A stretch of 64,000 nt of DNA from Streptomyces sp. NBC_01478. GTDB lineage: Bacteria; Actinomycetota; Actinomycetes; Streptomycetales; Streptomycetaceae. Positions within the stretch are counted from its first letter, which is position 1. Each line of letters begins with the position of its first letter. The stretch is taken from the NCBI RefSeq assembly GCF_036227225.1, contig NZ_CP109444.1:806001-870000 (forward strand), read 5' to 3'. Below, piece by piece: positions 9,325-18,674 of this stretch. Under the pieces are notes generated by a model that was given only the letters and a program-made list of their open reading frames with translations, was not told the origin of the DNA and searched no databases. Both the position numbers and the translations under genes were made by a program.

Positions 9325-10334
9325 CCCCCGCGCCCGTGCTCGAAGTCCGGGATCTGCGCGTCCAGTTCGACGTACCGGCGGGCCGGCTGCCCGCCGTGGA
9401 CGGTGTGGACCTCACCCTCCGCCAGGGCGAAGTCCTCGCGCTGGTCGGCGAGTCGGGGTCCGGGAAGTCCGCCCTGTCGATGAGCCTGGTCGGTCTCAAC
9501 CGTGGTCCGCGCACCCACATCAGCGGCGAGGCGGTCTTCAAGGGCCGTGACCTCGTCGCCGCGTCGGAGCGGGAATTGCGCGGGGTGCGCGGCAAGGACA
9601 TCGCGGTCGTCTTCCAGGACGCGCTGGCCGCGCTCAACCCGCTGCACCGGGCGGGCGCCCAGGTCTCCGAGATGATCCGAGCCCACCGCGACGTGACACG
9701 GGGTCAGGCGACCAGCCGGGCCGTGGAGTTGCTCGGCGAGGTCGGCATCGCAAGCCCCGACCGCACGGCACGCGCCTACCCGCACCAGCTCTCCGGGGGC
9801 ATGCGCCAACGCGTGATGATCGCCATGGGCCTGGCCAACGACCCGGTGGTACTGATCGCGGACGAGCCCACCACCGCCCTCGACGTCACGATCCAGGCCC
9901 AGGTGCTGGCCGTACTCAAACGCGTCCAGCGCGACCACGGCACCTCCGTCCTGCTGATCACCCACGACCTGGGCGTCGTCGCCGAGGTCGCCGATCGGGT
10001 GGCCGTGATGTACGCGGGCCGGATCGTGGAACAGGGCCTGCGCGAAGAGGTGCTGTTCCACCCCCAACACCCTTACACCATGGGCCTGTTGGGATCCGTC
10101 CCACCCATCGACGGTCCTGTCGTACGACGGCTGCCGACCATCGCGGGCAGCCCGCTCACCGGGGTCGACCGGCCGTCCGGGTGCGCGTTCGCTCCCCGGT
10201 GCCCCTTCGTCCACGACGCGTGTTCCGAGCGGCCCGTGCTGCGGCGGCGGCACGGTGACGACGGGCATCTCGACGCCTGTGTGCTGCCCTCCCCCGCCCG
10301 TGCCACGGCCCGTTCCCAGGGAGGTCTCGCATGA
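9321..10334 (+). CDS. ABC transporter ATP-binding protein (DppD-type)
   Basis: The product is 337 aa. Walker A is GESGSGKS (residues 43-50), the signature is QLSGGMRQR, Walker B is [12 protein letters not shown], and the switch is LLITHDLG. The C-terminal oligopeptide-transporter extension has [14 protein letters not shown], a Cys motif typical of DppD/OppD. The ATG overlaps the upstream stop (ATGA). It works as a heterodimer with the next gene product. Confidence 0.96.
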   Translation: MTPAPVLEVRDLRVQFDVPAGRLPAVDGVDLTLRQGEVLALVGESGSGKSALSMSLVGLNRGPRTHISGEAVFKGRDLVAASERELRGVRGKDIAVVFQDALAALNPLHRAGAQVSEMIRAHRDVTRGQATSRAVELLGEVGIASPDRTARAYPHQLSGGMRQRVMIAMGLANDPVVLIADEPTTALDVTIQAQVLAVLKRVQRDHGTSVLLITHDLGVVAEVADRVAVMYAGRIVEQGLREEVLFHPQHPYTMGLLGSVPPIDGPVVRRLPTIAGSPLTGVDRPSGCAFAPRCPFVHDACSERPVLRRRHGDDGHLDACVLPSPARATARSQGGLA

Positions 10335-11314
10335 CCGCCGCGCTCGTCCAGGCCCGCGCGTTGCGGGTCGAGTATCCGGGCCGGGCGGGCGGCAGGGTCC
10401 GGGCACTGCGCGACGTCGACCTCGACATCCTCCAGGGCGAGACCCTGGGCCTGGTCGGCGAGTCGGGGTGCGGCAAGTCCACGCTGGGTCGCGCCCTGTT
10501 GCGGGTGATCGAACCCGCCTCGGGCCGCATCGAGTTCGACGGCACCGACCTCACCCGGCTGCGCGGGCGTCAACTGCGCCGTACCCGGGCCGAGTTGCAG
10601 ATGGTCTTCCAGGACCCGTTCGGTTCGCTGAACCCACGCCGCAGGATCGCCGACATCGTCGCCGAACCCCTGCTGCGGGCGCGCGGTGCCACCCGGGCCG
10701 AGGCCGCGAAGGCGGTGGCCGAACTGCTCGACCTGGTGGGTCTGGGCGCGGAGGCCGGCGGTCGCCGGCCGCACGAGTTCTCCGGAGGCCAGCGCCAACG
10801 CATCGGTATCGCACGGGCCTTGGCCTCCTCCCCGCAGTTCGTGGTGGCCGACGAGGCGGTCTCCGCGCTGGACGTGTCGATCCAGGCCCAGGTGCTGAAC
10901 CTGCTGTCGGACCTGGTCCGCGACCGCGGCCTGACGATGCTGTTCATCTCGCACGACCTGGGCGTCGTACGGCACATCGCCGACCGGATAGCGGTCATGT
11001 ACCTCGGCCAGATCATCGAGGTCGCCTCCCGCGACGACTTCTTCGCCGCCCCCGCACACCCCTACAGCCGGGCGCTGCTGTCCTCCGTTCCCGTGCTGCG
11101 GCCCGGAGAGACCCGCGAACAGCAGGTGCTGGAGGGCGAGTTGCCCGATCCGGCGAATCCGCCCGAGGGCTGTCTGTTCCGCACCCGGTGCCCCATCGCC
11201 ACGGAGCGGTGCCGCACCAGCGCGCCCGAGCTGCGCGAGATCGCGCCGGGCCGCAGTGTGCGCTGCCATCTCCCCCTGGTCTCAAGCGAGCAGCACGTCG
11301 CGAGTAGCGAGTAA
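10331..11314 (+). CDS. ABC transporter ATP-binding protein (DppF-type)
   Basis: The product is 327 aa. Walker A is [10 protein letters not shown], the signature is [16 protein letters not shown], Walker B is [12 protein letters not shown], and the switch is MLFISHDLG. The C-terminal [14 protein letters not shown] motif is characteristic of DppF/OppF. The start overlaps the previous stop by four bases. Walker B reads DEAVSALD rather than the common DEPTSALD; the catalytic Glu is retained, so activity is expected. This completes a five-component peptide-type importer. Confidence 0.96.
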   Translation: MTAALVQARALRVEYPGRAGGRVRALRDVDLDILQGETLGLVGESGCGKSTLGRALLRVIEPASGRIEFDGTDLTRLRGRQLRRTRAELQMVFQDPFGSLNPRRRIADIVAEPLLRARGATRAEAAKAVAELLDLVGLGAEAGGRRPHEFSGGQRQRIGIARALASSPQFVVADEAVSALDVSIQAQVLNLLSDLVRDRGLTMLFISHDLGVVRHIADRIAVMYLGQIIEVASRDDFFAAPAHPYSRALLSSVPVLRPGETREQQVLEGELPDPANPPEGCLFRTRCPIATERCRTSAPELREIAPGRSVRCHLPLVSSEQHVASSE

Positions 11315-11326
11315 GGACGAACCGCC

Positions 11327-12091
11327 TTGATCATCGACGCGTACAACACCACTCAGGACGTCCGCGGCCGTTCCGACTACCTCACCGGCGCCCGCAAGGG
11401 CCAGGCCCCGCCGCCGTACAAACCCTTCGAACCGCGCCGCATCCTCGACCGGATGGACGCGGCCGGGGTGGACATGGCGATGGTGTGCTCGCTCGCGCAG
11501 CGCATCGAGAACGACTTCATCGCCTCGCTGGTGGCCTCCTACCCGGACCGGTTCTTCGGCTTCGGGCAGGTGATGCCGCAGGCCGACGACGCGCTCGACG
11601 AGATCGACCGGATGGCCGACGCGGGCCTGGTCGGGCTGAAGCTGCATCCGAGCCTGCACGGCTACCACGTCGCCGACCACGGCCTGCTGGACCCGGTCTT
11701 CGAGGCGTGCGCGCGGCGCGGGCTGCTGGTGCTGATCAACGCTCTCGACGACGCGTTCTGCGCACCGCTGGCCATCGAGGAGATCGCCCGGGACCACCCC
11801 GAAGTCCCCACGATCATCGCCCACATGGGGGCCGTCTGGAACGTCCCGGAGGCGATCATCGTGGCCGAACGGCAGCCGCACGTGTACCTGGAGACGTCCG
11901 CGACGCTGATGAGCGACGTGAAGCGCGCCTACGCGCGGCTCGGCCCGGAGAAGATCCTGATGGGCAGCGAGTGGCCGGGGTCGGACTTCGACCTGGAGCG
12001 CATGAAGATCGCCAAGGCGGTCGAGGACGAGAAGGACCGCGCGCTGGTCGAAGGCGGCAACATGGCCCGGCTGTTGGGGCTGACGGTATGA
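11327..12091 (+). CDS. Amidohydrolase-2-like TIM-barrel hydrolase lacking the N-terminal HxH
   Basis: The product is 254 aa. The fold is recognisable from GLVGLKLHPSLHGY, PTIIAHMGAVWNVPEA, YLETSA and EKILMGSEWPGSD. These match the COG2159 amidohydrolase/decarboxylase family (barrel His, second metal-site His, terminal acid). The first strand reads MIIDAYNTT, where active relatives have DxHxH, so one metal site is probably absent or altered. Glu replaces the usual final Asp. The TTG start has AAGGACG 7 bases upstream. The end overlaps the next gene (ATGA). Decarboxylase or hydrolase chemistry on an intermediate is possible; a structural role is also possible. A second member at 44636 keeps HRH. 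Confidence 0.8.
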   Translation: MIIDAYNTTQDVRGRSDYLTGARKGQAPPPYKPFEPRRILDRMDAAGVDMAMVCSLAQRIENDFIASLVASYPDRFFGFGQVMPQADDALDEIDRMADAGLVGLKLHPSLHGYHVADHGLLDPVFEACARRGLLVLINALDDAFCAPLAIEEIARDHPEVPTIIAHMGAVWNVPEAIIVAERQPHVYLETSATLMSDVKRAYARLGPEKILMGSEWPGSDFDLERMKIAKAVEDEKDRALVEGGNMARLLGLTV

Positions 12092-12546
12092 GCGCCGTGG
12101 GTGCGCGAACCGTGTCCGTGCCGCCGTCGATGGGCGAGGACGACGTCGAACTCCTCGCCACCGCACAGCACTTGCTCGCCCGGGTCTGGAAGTCGGGCCG
12201 TCACGAGGTCGCGACCGCGCTCCGCACGGCGGACGGCCGGGTGCACACCGGGGTCCATGTGGAGGGTTCCTGCCGGCGCAGTTCGATCTGTGCCGAGGGG
12301 GTGGCCATGGGCACCGCCCGGGGCGCCCTGCCCGCCGGTGCGGAGCTGAGCATCACCTCGGTGGTCTCGGTGCAGATCAAGCCGGCGGGATCGTTCCGGA
12401 TCATCGCGCCGTGCGGGGTGTGCCGTGAACTGATCAGCGACTACTGCCCGGACGCCACCGTGTGGGTCACCACGGTCGACGGGGACGAGCCCGTCCCGCT
12501 GCGCGCCCTGGACCTGCTGCCCGAGAAGAGCCGACGCCGATGGTGA
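12088..12546 (+). CDS. Cytidine-deaminase-fold zinc deaminase
   Basis: The product is 152 aa. CAEGVAMG provides the first zinc Cys and the catalytic Glu (C-A-E). PCGVCRELI provides the other two Cys ligands (PCxxC). Length and layout match tetrameric cytidine deaminases and blasticidin-S deaminase, which hydrolyse exocyclic amino groups. Its place in a catabolic operon, coupled to the amidohydrolase (ATGA) and followed by a creatininase, suggests it deaminates a heterocyclic or amidine intermediate rather than salvaging cytidine. Confidence 0.85.
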   Translation: MSAVGARTVSVPPSMGEDDVELLATAQHLLARVWKSGRHEVATALRTADGRVHTGVHVEGSCRRSSICAEGVAMGTARGALPAGAELSITSVVSVQIKPAGSFRIIAPCGVCRELISDYCPDATVWVTTVDGDEPVPLRALDLLPEKSRRRW

Positions 12547-12575
12547 GCGCCATCGGTCCCGAGGAGAGGAGAGCC

Positions 12576-13427
12576 ATGTCGTCCGTCTTCGTCACCGGTC
12601 CGTCCGGACGAACCGTCCCCACCGGGCTCGATGTCCCCGAACTCGCCGCCCGGTTGGGCGGATCCGGGTCGCCCGTGCTGTGGGAGGAGCTGACCTGGCC
12701 CGAGGCGGAGTCGACGGCCGCCGCCCAGGACGCCGTCATCATCCCCGTCGGCGCCACCGAGCAGCACGGCCCCCATCTCCCCCTGGCCGTGGACACCCGG
12801 ATCTGCGAGGCGGTCGCCCTCGGCGTCTCCGCACTCACTGGCGTGCCCGTCCTGCCGCCCCTGAGCTTCGGCGTGTCCGCGTCCCACGGCGACTTCGCCG
12901 GGACGGTGGCGCTGCGGCCGGAGACCATGATCGCCGTGGTCGAGGACGTCATCGACTCCCTGTACGCCTCTGGAGTACGGCAGTTCGTACTGCTCAACGG
13001 GCACATCTGGAACAACGGCGCGCTCGACGTGTCGGCCGAGAAGCTGAGGGTCCGTCACAAGGACGCACGCGTGCGGGCGTTGGGGTACGTGACGATGTAC
13101 CCGGGGCCGGAGGTCGACGGACATGTCACCTACGGGCGGGCGTTGATGCACGCCAACTTCTTCGAGACGTCCGTGATGCTGCATCTGGCGCCGGAGCTGG
13201 TGCGGATGGAGCGGGCCACCTCCCATGTCGACGTCGACTCGTTCTGGGACTACCGCATGGACCAGGTCAGCGAGACCGGGGTCTGGGGCCGGGATGTCGC
13301 CGACGCGAACCCCAAGCACGGGGAGGCGGAGTTCGACCGCTGTGTCCTGACCACCGCCCGGGCGGTGTCCACGGCGGTCCGTGAGCCGTGGCCCGACCCC
13401 ACTCACCGTCCCGGACGCCAGGCGTGA
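12576..13427 (+). CDS. Creatininase-family amidohydrolase
   Basis: The product is 283 aa. IIPVGATEQHGPHLPLAVDT is the metal-binding signature (Glu, His, Asp) of the creatininase/MftE/FAPy-deformylase family. ASHGDFAGTV and VLLNGHIWNNG follow; the last is a variant of the usual NGHGGN. A terminal Glu-rich segment (HGEAEFDR) completes the set. These enzymes open cyclic amides or trim small amide bonds. The start at 12576 is fixed by AGGAGAGGAG; the in-frame ATG at 12540 has no site. The stop overlaps a potential upstream GTG of the next gene. Confidence 0.9.
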   Translation: MSSVFVTGPSGRTVPTGLDVPELAARLGGSGSPVLWEELTWPEAESTAAAQDAVIIPVGATEQHGPHLPLAVDTRICEAVALGVSALTGVPVLPPLSFGVSASHGDFAGTVALRPETMIAVVEDVIDSLYASGVRQFVLLNGHIWNNGALDVSAEKLRVRHKDARVRALGYVTMYPGPEVDGHVTYGRALMHANFFETSVMLHLAPELVRMERATSHVDVDSFWDYRMDQVSETGVWGRDVADANPKHGEAEFDRCVLTTARAVSTAVREPWPDPTHRPGRQA

Positions 13428-13438
13428 AGGAGAACACC

Positions 13439-14896
13439 GTGGACCCCAGCATCGTGATCCCCCACCTGCCGGAGTGCGAGCCCATGCTCATCGGCGGCGA
13501 GTGGACCACCGGCACCGCGACGGAGCGGATATCGGTGCTCGACCCCGCCACCCGGAAGCAGCTCACCACGGTCGTCCAGGCGGGCTCCGCCGAGGTGTCG
13601 GCGGCGGTCGAGGCCGCCACCTCCGCGCACCGGGACCGCCGTTGGCGCGGGCTGCCGCCCCGGCGGCGCCGTGACGTCCTGCTGCGCCTCGCCGACCTGG
13701 TGGAGCGCGACGCCGAGCAACTGGCGGTGCTGGACACCCTCGACAACGGCAAGGCCGTCGAACGCGCCCGCGGCGATGTGGAGTTGGGCCTCCAGGCCAT
13801 CCGCCACTTCGCGGGCACCCCGACCCGGCTGGAGGGCACCGTGCACGCGGCCGGCCCCGACCGGCACGTGTACAGCGTCCGCGAACCGGTGGGCGTGGTG
13901 GCCGCCGTACTCCCGTGGAACTTCCCGTTCATGATCGCGGCCTGGAAGATCGCCCCGGCCCTGGCCGCCGGTTGCACGGTCGTGGTCAAGCCGGCCGAGC
14001 AGACCCCGCTCACCGCGCTGCGGTTGGCTGCGCTCTGTCTGGAAGCGGGCGTGCCCGAGGGCGTCGTCAACGTCCTGACCGGTGACGGGCGTACGGGCGC
14101 GGAACTGGTCGCCCATCCCGGCGTCGCCAAAGTGTCCTTCACCGGGTCGACGGAGGTCGGGCGGCACATCATGGCCGCGGCGGCGCCGTCGTTGAAGCGG
14201 CTGACACTCGAACTGGGCGGCAAGTCACCCAACATCGTCTTCGCCGACGCCGATCTCGACGCGGCCGTGCCGAACGCCGTGCGCGCGGTGTTCGGGCACT
14301 CCGGGCAGATGTGCACGGCGGGCAGCAGGCTGCTGGTGGAGCGCACGATCGTCAAGGAGTTCCTCGACCGGCTGGTGCCGGCCGTGGAGGCGCTGCGGAT
14401 CGGCCCGGGCCTTTCGGGCGGCATCAACATCGGTCCGCTGGTGTCGCAGGAGCAGTACGACCGCGTCACCGGCTACGTCGAACTGGGCCGCGCCGAGGGC
14501 GCCGAGGTGGCAGTGGGCGGCGAACCGCTGCCCGGGCCGGGGTGGTTCGTGCCGCCGACGGTGTTCACCGAGGTCGCCCCCGGCATGCGGATCGCCCGGG
14601 AGGAGATCTTCGGGCCGGTCGCCACGATCCTGCCCTTCGACAGCGAGGAGGAGGCGATCGCGCTGGCCAACGACAGCGAGTACGGGCTCGCCGCCGGCGT
14701 GTGGACCGGCAGTCTGGCCCGGGCCCATCGCACGGCCGCCGCGCTGGAGGCGGGGACCGTGTGGGTCAACACGTACAACGAGTTCGACCCCGCCGTGGCC
14801 TTCGGCGGGATGAAGCAGTCCGGCCTCGGCAGGGACCTCGGCGACGCCGCCGTCGACGGGTTCACCGAGCTCAAGAGCGTGACGATCGCCCTGTGA
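13439..14896 (+). CDS. NAD(P)-dependent aldehyde dehydrogenase
   Basis: The product is 485 aa. VAAVLPWNFPFMIAAWKIAPAL and VVKPAEQTPLTALRLA form the coenzyme fold. FTGSTEVGRHIM is the Rossmann loop, E258 (LELGGKSP) is the general base and C292 (GQMCTAGSR) is the nucleophile. The C-terminus has EEIFGPVATILPF and FGGMKQSGLGRDLG. The sequence groups with betaine-aldehyde/aminoaldehyde-type dehydrogenases. GTG 13439 was chosen because AAGGAG lies 7 bases upstream; GTG 13424 overlaps the preceding stop. It probably oxidises the aldehyde made by the amine oxidase at 20912 or by the flavoprotein half of the next gene. Confidence 0.95.
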   Translation: MDPSIVIPHLPECEPMLIGGEWTTGTATERISVLDPATRKQLTTVVQAGSAEVSAAVEAATSAHRDRRWRGLPPRRRRDVLLRLADLVERDAEQLAVLDTLDNGKAVERARGDVELGLQAIRHFAGTPTRLEGTVHAAGPDRHVYSVREPVGVVAAVLPWNFPFMIAAWKIAPALAAGCTVVVKPAEQTPLTALRLAALCLEAGVPEGVVNVLTGDGRTGAELVAHPGVAKVSFTGSTEVGRHIMAAAAPSLKRLTLELGGKSPNIVFADADLDAAVPNAVRAVFGHSGQMCTAGSRLLVERTIVKEFLDRLVPAVEALRIGPGLSGGINIGPLVSQEQYDRVTGYVELGRAEGAEVAVGGEPLPGPGWFVPPTVFTEVAPGMRIAREEIFGPVATILPFDSEEEAIALANDSEYGLAAGVWTGSLARAHRTAAALEAGTVWVNTYNEFDPAVAFGGMKQSGLGRDLGDAAVDGFTELKSVTIAL

Positions 14897-17847
14897 GCGC
14901 GCCCGTGACGGCCACAACGGCCACCTCGCCCCCGAACCCACCGCCCCCGCGCCCTCTGAACGTCGCGGCCGAACGCGCCCGTACGCCGGGCTCGTTCACC
15001 GGTCACCACTTCAACGCGGCCGGTGCGGCCCTGCTCGCCAACGGCACCGTCGAGGCGGTCATCGACCATCTGCGCGCGGAGAGCCTGGCCGGCGGCTACG
15101 AGGCCGCCAAGCACGCGGCTCCGGCCCTGGAGGCCGTCTACGCGCGTACCGCCGAGCTCCTCGGCGCCCGGTTGGAGGAGGTCGCCCTCGTCGAGAGCGC
15201 GACGGCCGGCTGGCAGCGGGCCGTGTCGGCCCTTCGACTGCGCCCCGGTGACCGGGTGTTGGCGGCCCGCTCCAGTTATGTCAGCAGCGCGCTGCATCTG
15301 CTGTCGGTCGAACGCGACCACGGTGTGCGGGTCGAGCTGCTGCCCAACGGCCCTGACGGAGCGGTGGACTTGGAGGCGTTGGAGACGGCGCTGCGGGCGG
15401 GACCGGCCGCGCTGGTGACGGCCGCGCATGTCCCGACGTCCTCGGGGCTGGTCGAACCCGCGTCGTCCATCGGCGCGTTGGCGGGCGCCCACGGGGTCCC
15501 CTTCCTGCTGGACGCCACGCAGTCGCTCGGGCAACTTCCGGTGGACATGGGTGCCATCGGCTGCGACCTGCTCATCGGCACCGGCCGGAAGTTCCTGCGC
15601 GGCCCGCGCGGCACGGGCCTGCTCGCGGTCCGCCGCCCCCTTCTGGACCGGCTCGCCCCCGAGGCGCCCGATGTCCGGGGCGCCGTATGGACCGCCGAGC
15701 GCAGTTGGGAACTGGTGCCGGACGCCAAGCGCTTCGAACTCTGGGAGGCCGCACACGCCCTGCGCCTCGGCCTCGGCGCCGCGCTGACCGCCCTCGGCGC
15801 GCTGGGCGTCGACACCGTCTCACGCCACCTCACAGCCCTCGCCGCCACCCTGCGCGAACGCCTCTCCGCACTCCCGGGCGTGTACGTCACCGACCCCCCG
15901 GCCGCGGGCGGCGCCATCGTCACCTTCGTGGTCGACGGCCTGGACGCCTCCGAGGTCCAACGCCAACTCACCTACCGCCGCGTCCACTTGATCGCGGTAC
16001 CGGCAGGACACGGCCGCTGGGACATGGACCACCGGGGCCTGACCAAGGTGGTCCGAGCCTCCGTCCATGTCTACAACGACCAGGACGACCTGGACGCGCT
16101 GGTGGAGGCGGTACGCGAGATCGTGTGCTTGCAGGGGCGCGGTACGGGTTCCGGTGTGGGGCGGCAGGAGCGGGGGGCGGGAGACGCGGGGCGGGGGAAC
16201 GCGGAGGCGGATACGGGAGACGCGGGGCGGGGCCAGGCGGAGCCCGAGGCAGGAGACTCACGGCAGAACAACGCGCAGCCGGAAGCCGATCGCGTCATTC
16301 CCACGCCCACGCCGTCGCTGTCAGCGTCTCGGACCACGCCCCAGCCCGCGCCCGCGGGCCCTCAGAGCCTGGCGCCGAGCGTCGGCGCCGCAGCGCCCAC
16401 ACCATCGGCACCGTCGTCCCAGACCGCGCCCATGCCCACGCACTCGCAGACTCAGGCCCCGAGCTTCGCCCCCGGAACCACCGCACCTGCGCCCCCGACA
16501 CCTCGGCCCACACCCGCGCACTCGAACTCGCCGGCCCAAGCGCCGAGTGTCGGGCCAACGACATCCGCGCTCGCAGCCACACAGGGCACGGGGCACAGCA
16601 CCGGTTCCACGGGGCCCGCGCCGTCCCCCGGGACATCCCACATCTCGCCCACACCCACGAACCCGCAGGCCCACGTGCCGGGCACCGGTCACGCAACGCC
16701 CGCACCATCGCCCGCGCCCTCACCGGCGGCCCCACGCACCCCCCACCACACCCACGACGCGATCGTCGTCGGCCTCGGCGTGCACGGCAGTGCCGCCCTG
16801 CGTCACCTGGCCGCGCGCGGACTCGATGTGCTCGGGCTCGAACAGTACGGCCTGCACCACGACTTGGGCTCCTCGCACGGCGCGACCCGGATGATCCGCC
16901 GCGCCTACCCCCACCCCGACTGGGACGCCCTGGTCGACACCGCCTACCAGGCCTGGGCGGAGCTGGAGGGCGCCTCGAAGGCCCAACTGCTCGACATCAC
17001 CGGCGGGTTGTACGCGGCGCCGCAGGACCGCCCCGATCCGCTGCGCGGCCCGGGCTGCCGACAGGTCGACGGCGAGGAGGCGGCCCGGATCTTCCCGGGA
17101 CTGCGACTGCCGGCCGGATTCACCGCGGTGCACGACCCGCGCGCCGGCATCATCGACGCGCAGGAGACGCTTCGCGCCCAACTGACCCTGGCCGAACGGG
17201 CCGGAGCGCACATGCACGACCACGCCCGCGTCCTCGGCTGGGAAGCGGACGGCGACAAGGTGGTGGTCCGCACCGGCAAGGCCGTCCTGCGCACCCGGCG
17301 CCTGGTGCTGTGCACCGGCCCCTGGACGGCAGCCCAAGTCCCTCCCCTTGCACCGCATCTGACGGTCACTCGGATCGTCAACGCCTACTTCGCCGCCGAC
17401 CCTGCGGGCCCGCTCGGCCCGTCCGGCCTGGGCAGCTTCTCCGTCGATCTGCCGCAGGGCCTGCTCTACGGGTTCCCCGCGACCGACGGCCGCGGCCTCA
17501 AGGCAGGGCTGGACAGCGGTCCGCCCTGGGACCCGCAGGCAGCCCGCCCCGAGGCGACCGACGCCGAACTCGCCCTGCTCGCCGAGGCGGTGGCCCAGGT
17601 GCTGCCCGGCGCCGGGCCGGTGACCGAGAGCCTGACGTGCCTCTACACGATGACCGCCGACCGGCGTTTCCTGGTCGGCGAGGTGCCGGGCGTACCGCGG
17701 GTGCTGGTGGCGTCGGCGTGCTCGGGGCACGGGTTCAAGTTCGGGCCGGCGATCGGCGAGGCGCTGGCCGACCTGGTGTGCGGAACCGCCCGCCCGGACC
17801 TGGACTTCCTGTCCCCGGCCCGGCTGTTCCCCGGCGGAACCCCGTGA
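14893..17847 (+). CDS. Bifunctional fusion: class V PLP aminotransferase/desulfurase-like + MTOX/sarcosine-oxidase-like FAD oxidase
   Basis: The product is 984 aa. Residues about 30-410 form a fold-type I PLP enzyme of class V: TSSGLVEPASSIGALA, LLDATQSLGQLPVD, and IGTGRKFLRGPRGTGLL with predicted Schiff-base Lys233. Relatives include isopenicillin-N epimerase, EgtE-type lyases and cysteine-desulfurase-like proteins. Residues about 413-618 are Gly/Arg/Glu then Pro/Thr/Ser/Ala-rich and look unstructured. Residues about 622-984 form a DAO-family flavoprotein: IVVGLGVHGSAALRHLAARG (FAD), SSHGATRMIRRAY (typical of N-methyltryptophan and monomeric sarcosine oxidases), and ACSGHGFKFGP, whose Cys may bind FAD covalently. 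The GTG start overlaps the dehydrogenase stop. One frame runs through uninterrupted, so the fusion looks genuine. A likely role is sequential oxidation of an N-methyl or secondary amine and PLP chemistry on the amine released. Confidence 0.85.
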   Translation: MSAPVTATTATSPPNPPPPRPLNVAAERARTPGSFTGHHFNAAGAALLANGTVEAVIDHLRAESLAGGYEAAKHAAPALEAVYARTAELLGARLEEVALVESATAGWQRAVSALRLRPGDRVLAARSSYVSSALHLLSVERDHGVRVELLPNGPDGAVDLEALETALRAGPAALVTAAHVPTSSGLVEPASSIGALAGAHGVPFLLDATQSLGQLPVDMGAIGCDLLIGTGRKFLRGPRGTGLLAVRRPLLDRLAPEAPDVRGAVWTAERSWELVPDAKRFELWEAAHALRLGLGAALTALGALGVDTVSRHLTALAATLRERLSALPGVYVTDPPAAGGAIVTFVVDGLDASEVQRQLTYRRVHLIAVPAGHGRWDMDHRGLTKVVRASVHVYNDQDDLDALVEAVREIVCLQGRGTGSGVGRQERGAGDAGRGNAEADTGDAGRGQAEPEAGDSRQNNAQPEADRVIPTPTPSLSASRTTPQPAPAGPQSLAPSVGAAAPTPSAPSSQTAPMPTHSQTQAPSFAPGTTAPAPPTPRPTPAHSNSPAQAPSVGPTTSALAATQGTGHSTGSTGPAPSPGTSHISPTPTNPQAHVPGTGHATPAPSPAPSPAAPRTPHHTHDAIVVGLGVHGSAALRHLAARGLDVLGLEQYGLHHDLGSSHGATRMIRRAYPHPDWDALVDTAYQAWAELEGASKAQLLDITGGLYAAPQDRPDPLRGPGCRQVDGEEAARIFPGLRLPAGFTAVHDPRAGIIDAQETLRAQLTLAERAGAHMHDHARVLGWEADGDKVVVRTGKAVLRTRRLVLCTGPWTAAQVPPLAPHLTVTRIVNAYFAADPAGPLGPSGLGSFSVDLPQGLLYGFPATDGRGLKAGLDSGPPWDPQAARPEATDAELALLAEAVAQVLPGAGPVTESLTCLYTMTADRRFLVGEVPGVPRVLVASACSGHGFKFGPAIGEALADLVCGTARPDLDFLSPARLFPGGTP
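16129..16740 (+). repeat. Low-complexity Pro/Thr/Ser/Ala linker segment inside the fusion gene
   Basis: About 200 codons between the two enzyme domains encode first a GAGDAGRG-like Gly/Glu/Arg stretch. A longer Pro-Thr-Ser-Ala tract follows, with recurring motifs such as APSVG, PTPS and SPAP. There is no predicted fold, no exact DNA tandem array, and no in-frame stop. Base composition is C-rich and unlike the flanking domains. Such tracts usually act as flexible tethers in secreted proteins; here no signal peptide is present. Confidence 0.7.
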
Positions 17848-17876
17848 CGCGCCGCCCCGGGTCGGACACGACCCGC

Positions 17877-18581
17877 TCAGCCGTGGAACACCGTCTGGGA
17901 GCGACGCTCGTACCAGGCCGTCAGATACTCACCGGAGCTGATGACGTGCTCGCGCATCAACGCGTCCGCACGGTCGGCGTCGTGCGCGGCCAACGCCTCG
18001 ATCACGGCCTCGTGTTCACGGATGTTGAGCTGCCGGTGGCGCTCGTCGCCCGCGAGGGCGAGCGAGGAGACGTTGCGCGGGAAACTCTCGTTGATCCGGT
18101 CGATCATCCGGGTCAGCCAGGGGTTGTCGGCCGCTTCGCAGATGACCGTGTGGAAGCAGTCGTTCGCCGCCCTGGTCGCGGTGCTCCCGCCCCCCGTCCC
18201 CTCACCGGCGGCGCGCGCCACCGCCTCGCACAGGACGGCGTTGTGCTCGCGCAGCGCGGCGAGCCCCCGTTCGGTGATGCGGGACGCGGCGCGCCGGGCG
18301 GCCATGCCCTCCAGTTCGGCCCGCACCTCGTAGGCCTGGCGCACCTCCCAGGGCGCGGGCACCCGGACCACGGCGCCGCGGTTCGGCTGCATCTCGATCA
18401 GCCCGCCGTTCTGCAGTTGGCGCAACGCCTCGCGCACCGGTGTGCGGCTGACCCCGAACTCGGTGGCCAGCGCCGCCTGGCGCAGCGGTTTGCCGATCGC
18501 CAGCTCGCCGTTCATGATCCGCGCGCGGATGCGGGCCGCGATGTCGTCGACGAGGGGGCTCTCGTCAGTCTGTGGCGTCAT
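17877..18581 (-). CDS. GntR family (FadR/FCD) transcriptional regulator of the island
   Basis: The product is about 234 aa. The N-terminal winged helix is clear: IAARIRARIMNGELAIGKPL, then RQAALATEFGVSRTPVREAL and RQLQNGGLIEMQPNRGAVV. The C-terminal FCD domain has DCFHTVICEAADNPWL and EHEAVIEALAAHDADRADAL, including the His and Asp/Glu residues that bind a metal and a carboxylate-type effector. ATG 18581 gives the family length but has only a weak, distant site; an in-frame GTG at 18662 is an alternative. It diverges from the cyclase operon and shares with it the TTGGATCCA element, which recurs before the other two transcription units of the island. It is therefore the probable pathway repressor. 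Confidence 0.92.
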   Translation of the reverse strand: MTPQTDESPLVDDIAARIRARIMNGELAIGKPLRQAALATEFGVSRTPVREALRQLQNGGLIEMQPNRGAVVRVPAPWEVRQAYEVRAELEGMAARRAASRITERGLAALREHNAVLCEAVARAAGEGTGGGSTATRAANDCFHTVICEAADNPWLTRMIDRINESFPRNVSSLALAGDERHRQLNIREHEAVIEALAAHDADRADALMREHVISSGEYLTAWYERRSQTVFHG

Positions 18582-18674
18582 CGGAGTCGGTCTGACCCTT
18601 CTCGGGGCGGTCGGGGGGTGCGCGGTGGTTGAGCAGTTTGCCACGCGGCCGAAGCCGTCCACAGCCGCTCATTT

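Noticed and set aside
16129..16740. Possible tandem-repeat or CRISPR-like structure in the fusion gene
   Set aside because: The DNA has no regular exact repeat unit or spacers; it is a Pro/Thr/Ser-coding low-complexity linker.
15687..18632. 981-codon plus-strand frame over the fusion gene and the GntR gene
   Set aside because: It is out of frame with conserved PLP, FAD and GntR motifs and extremely Arg/Pro-rich; a shadow.
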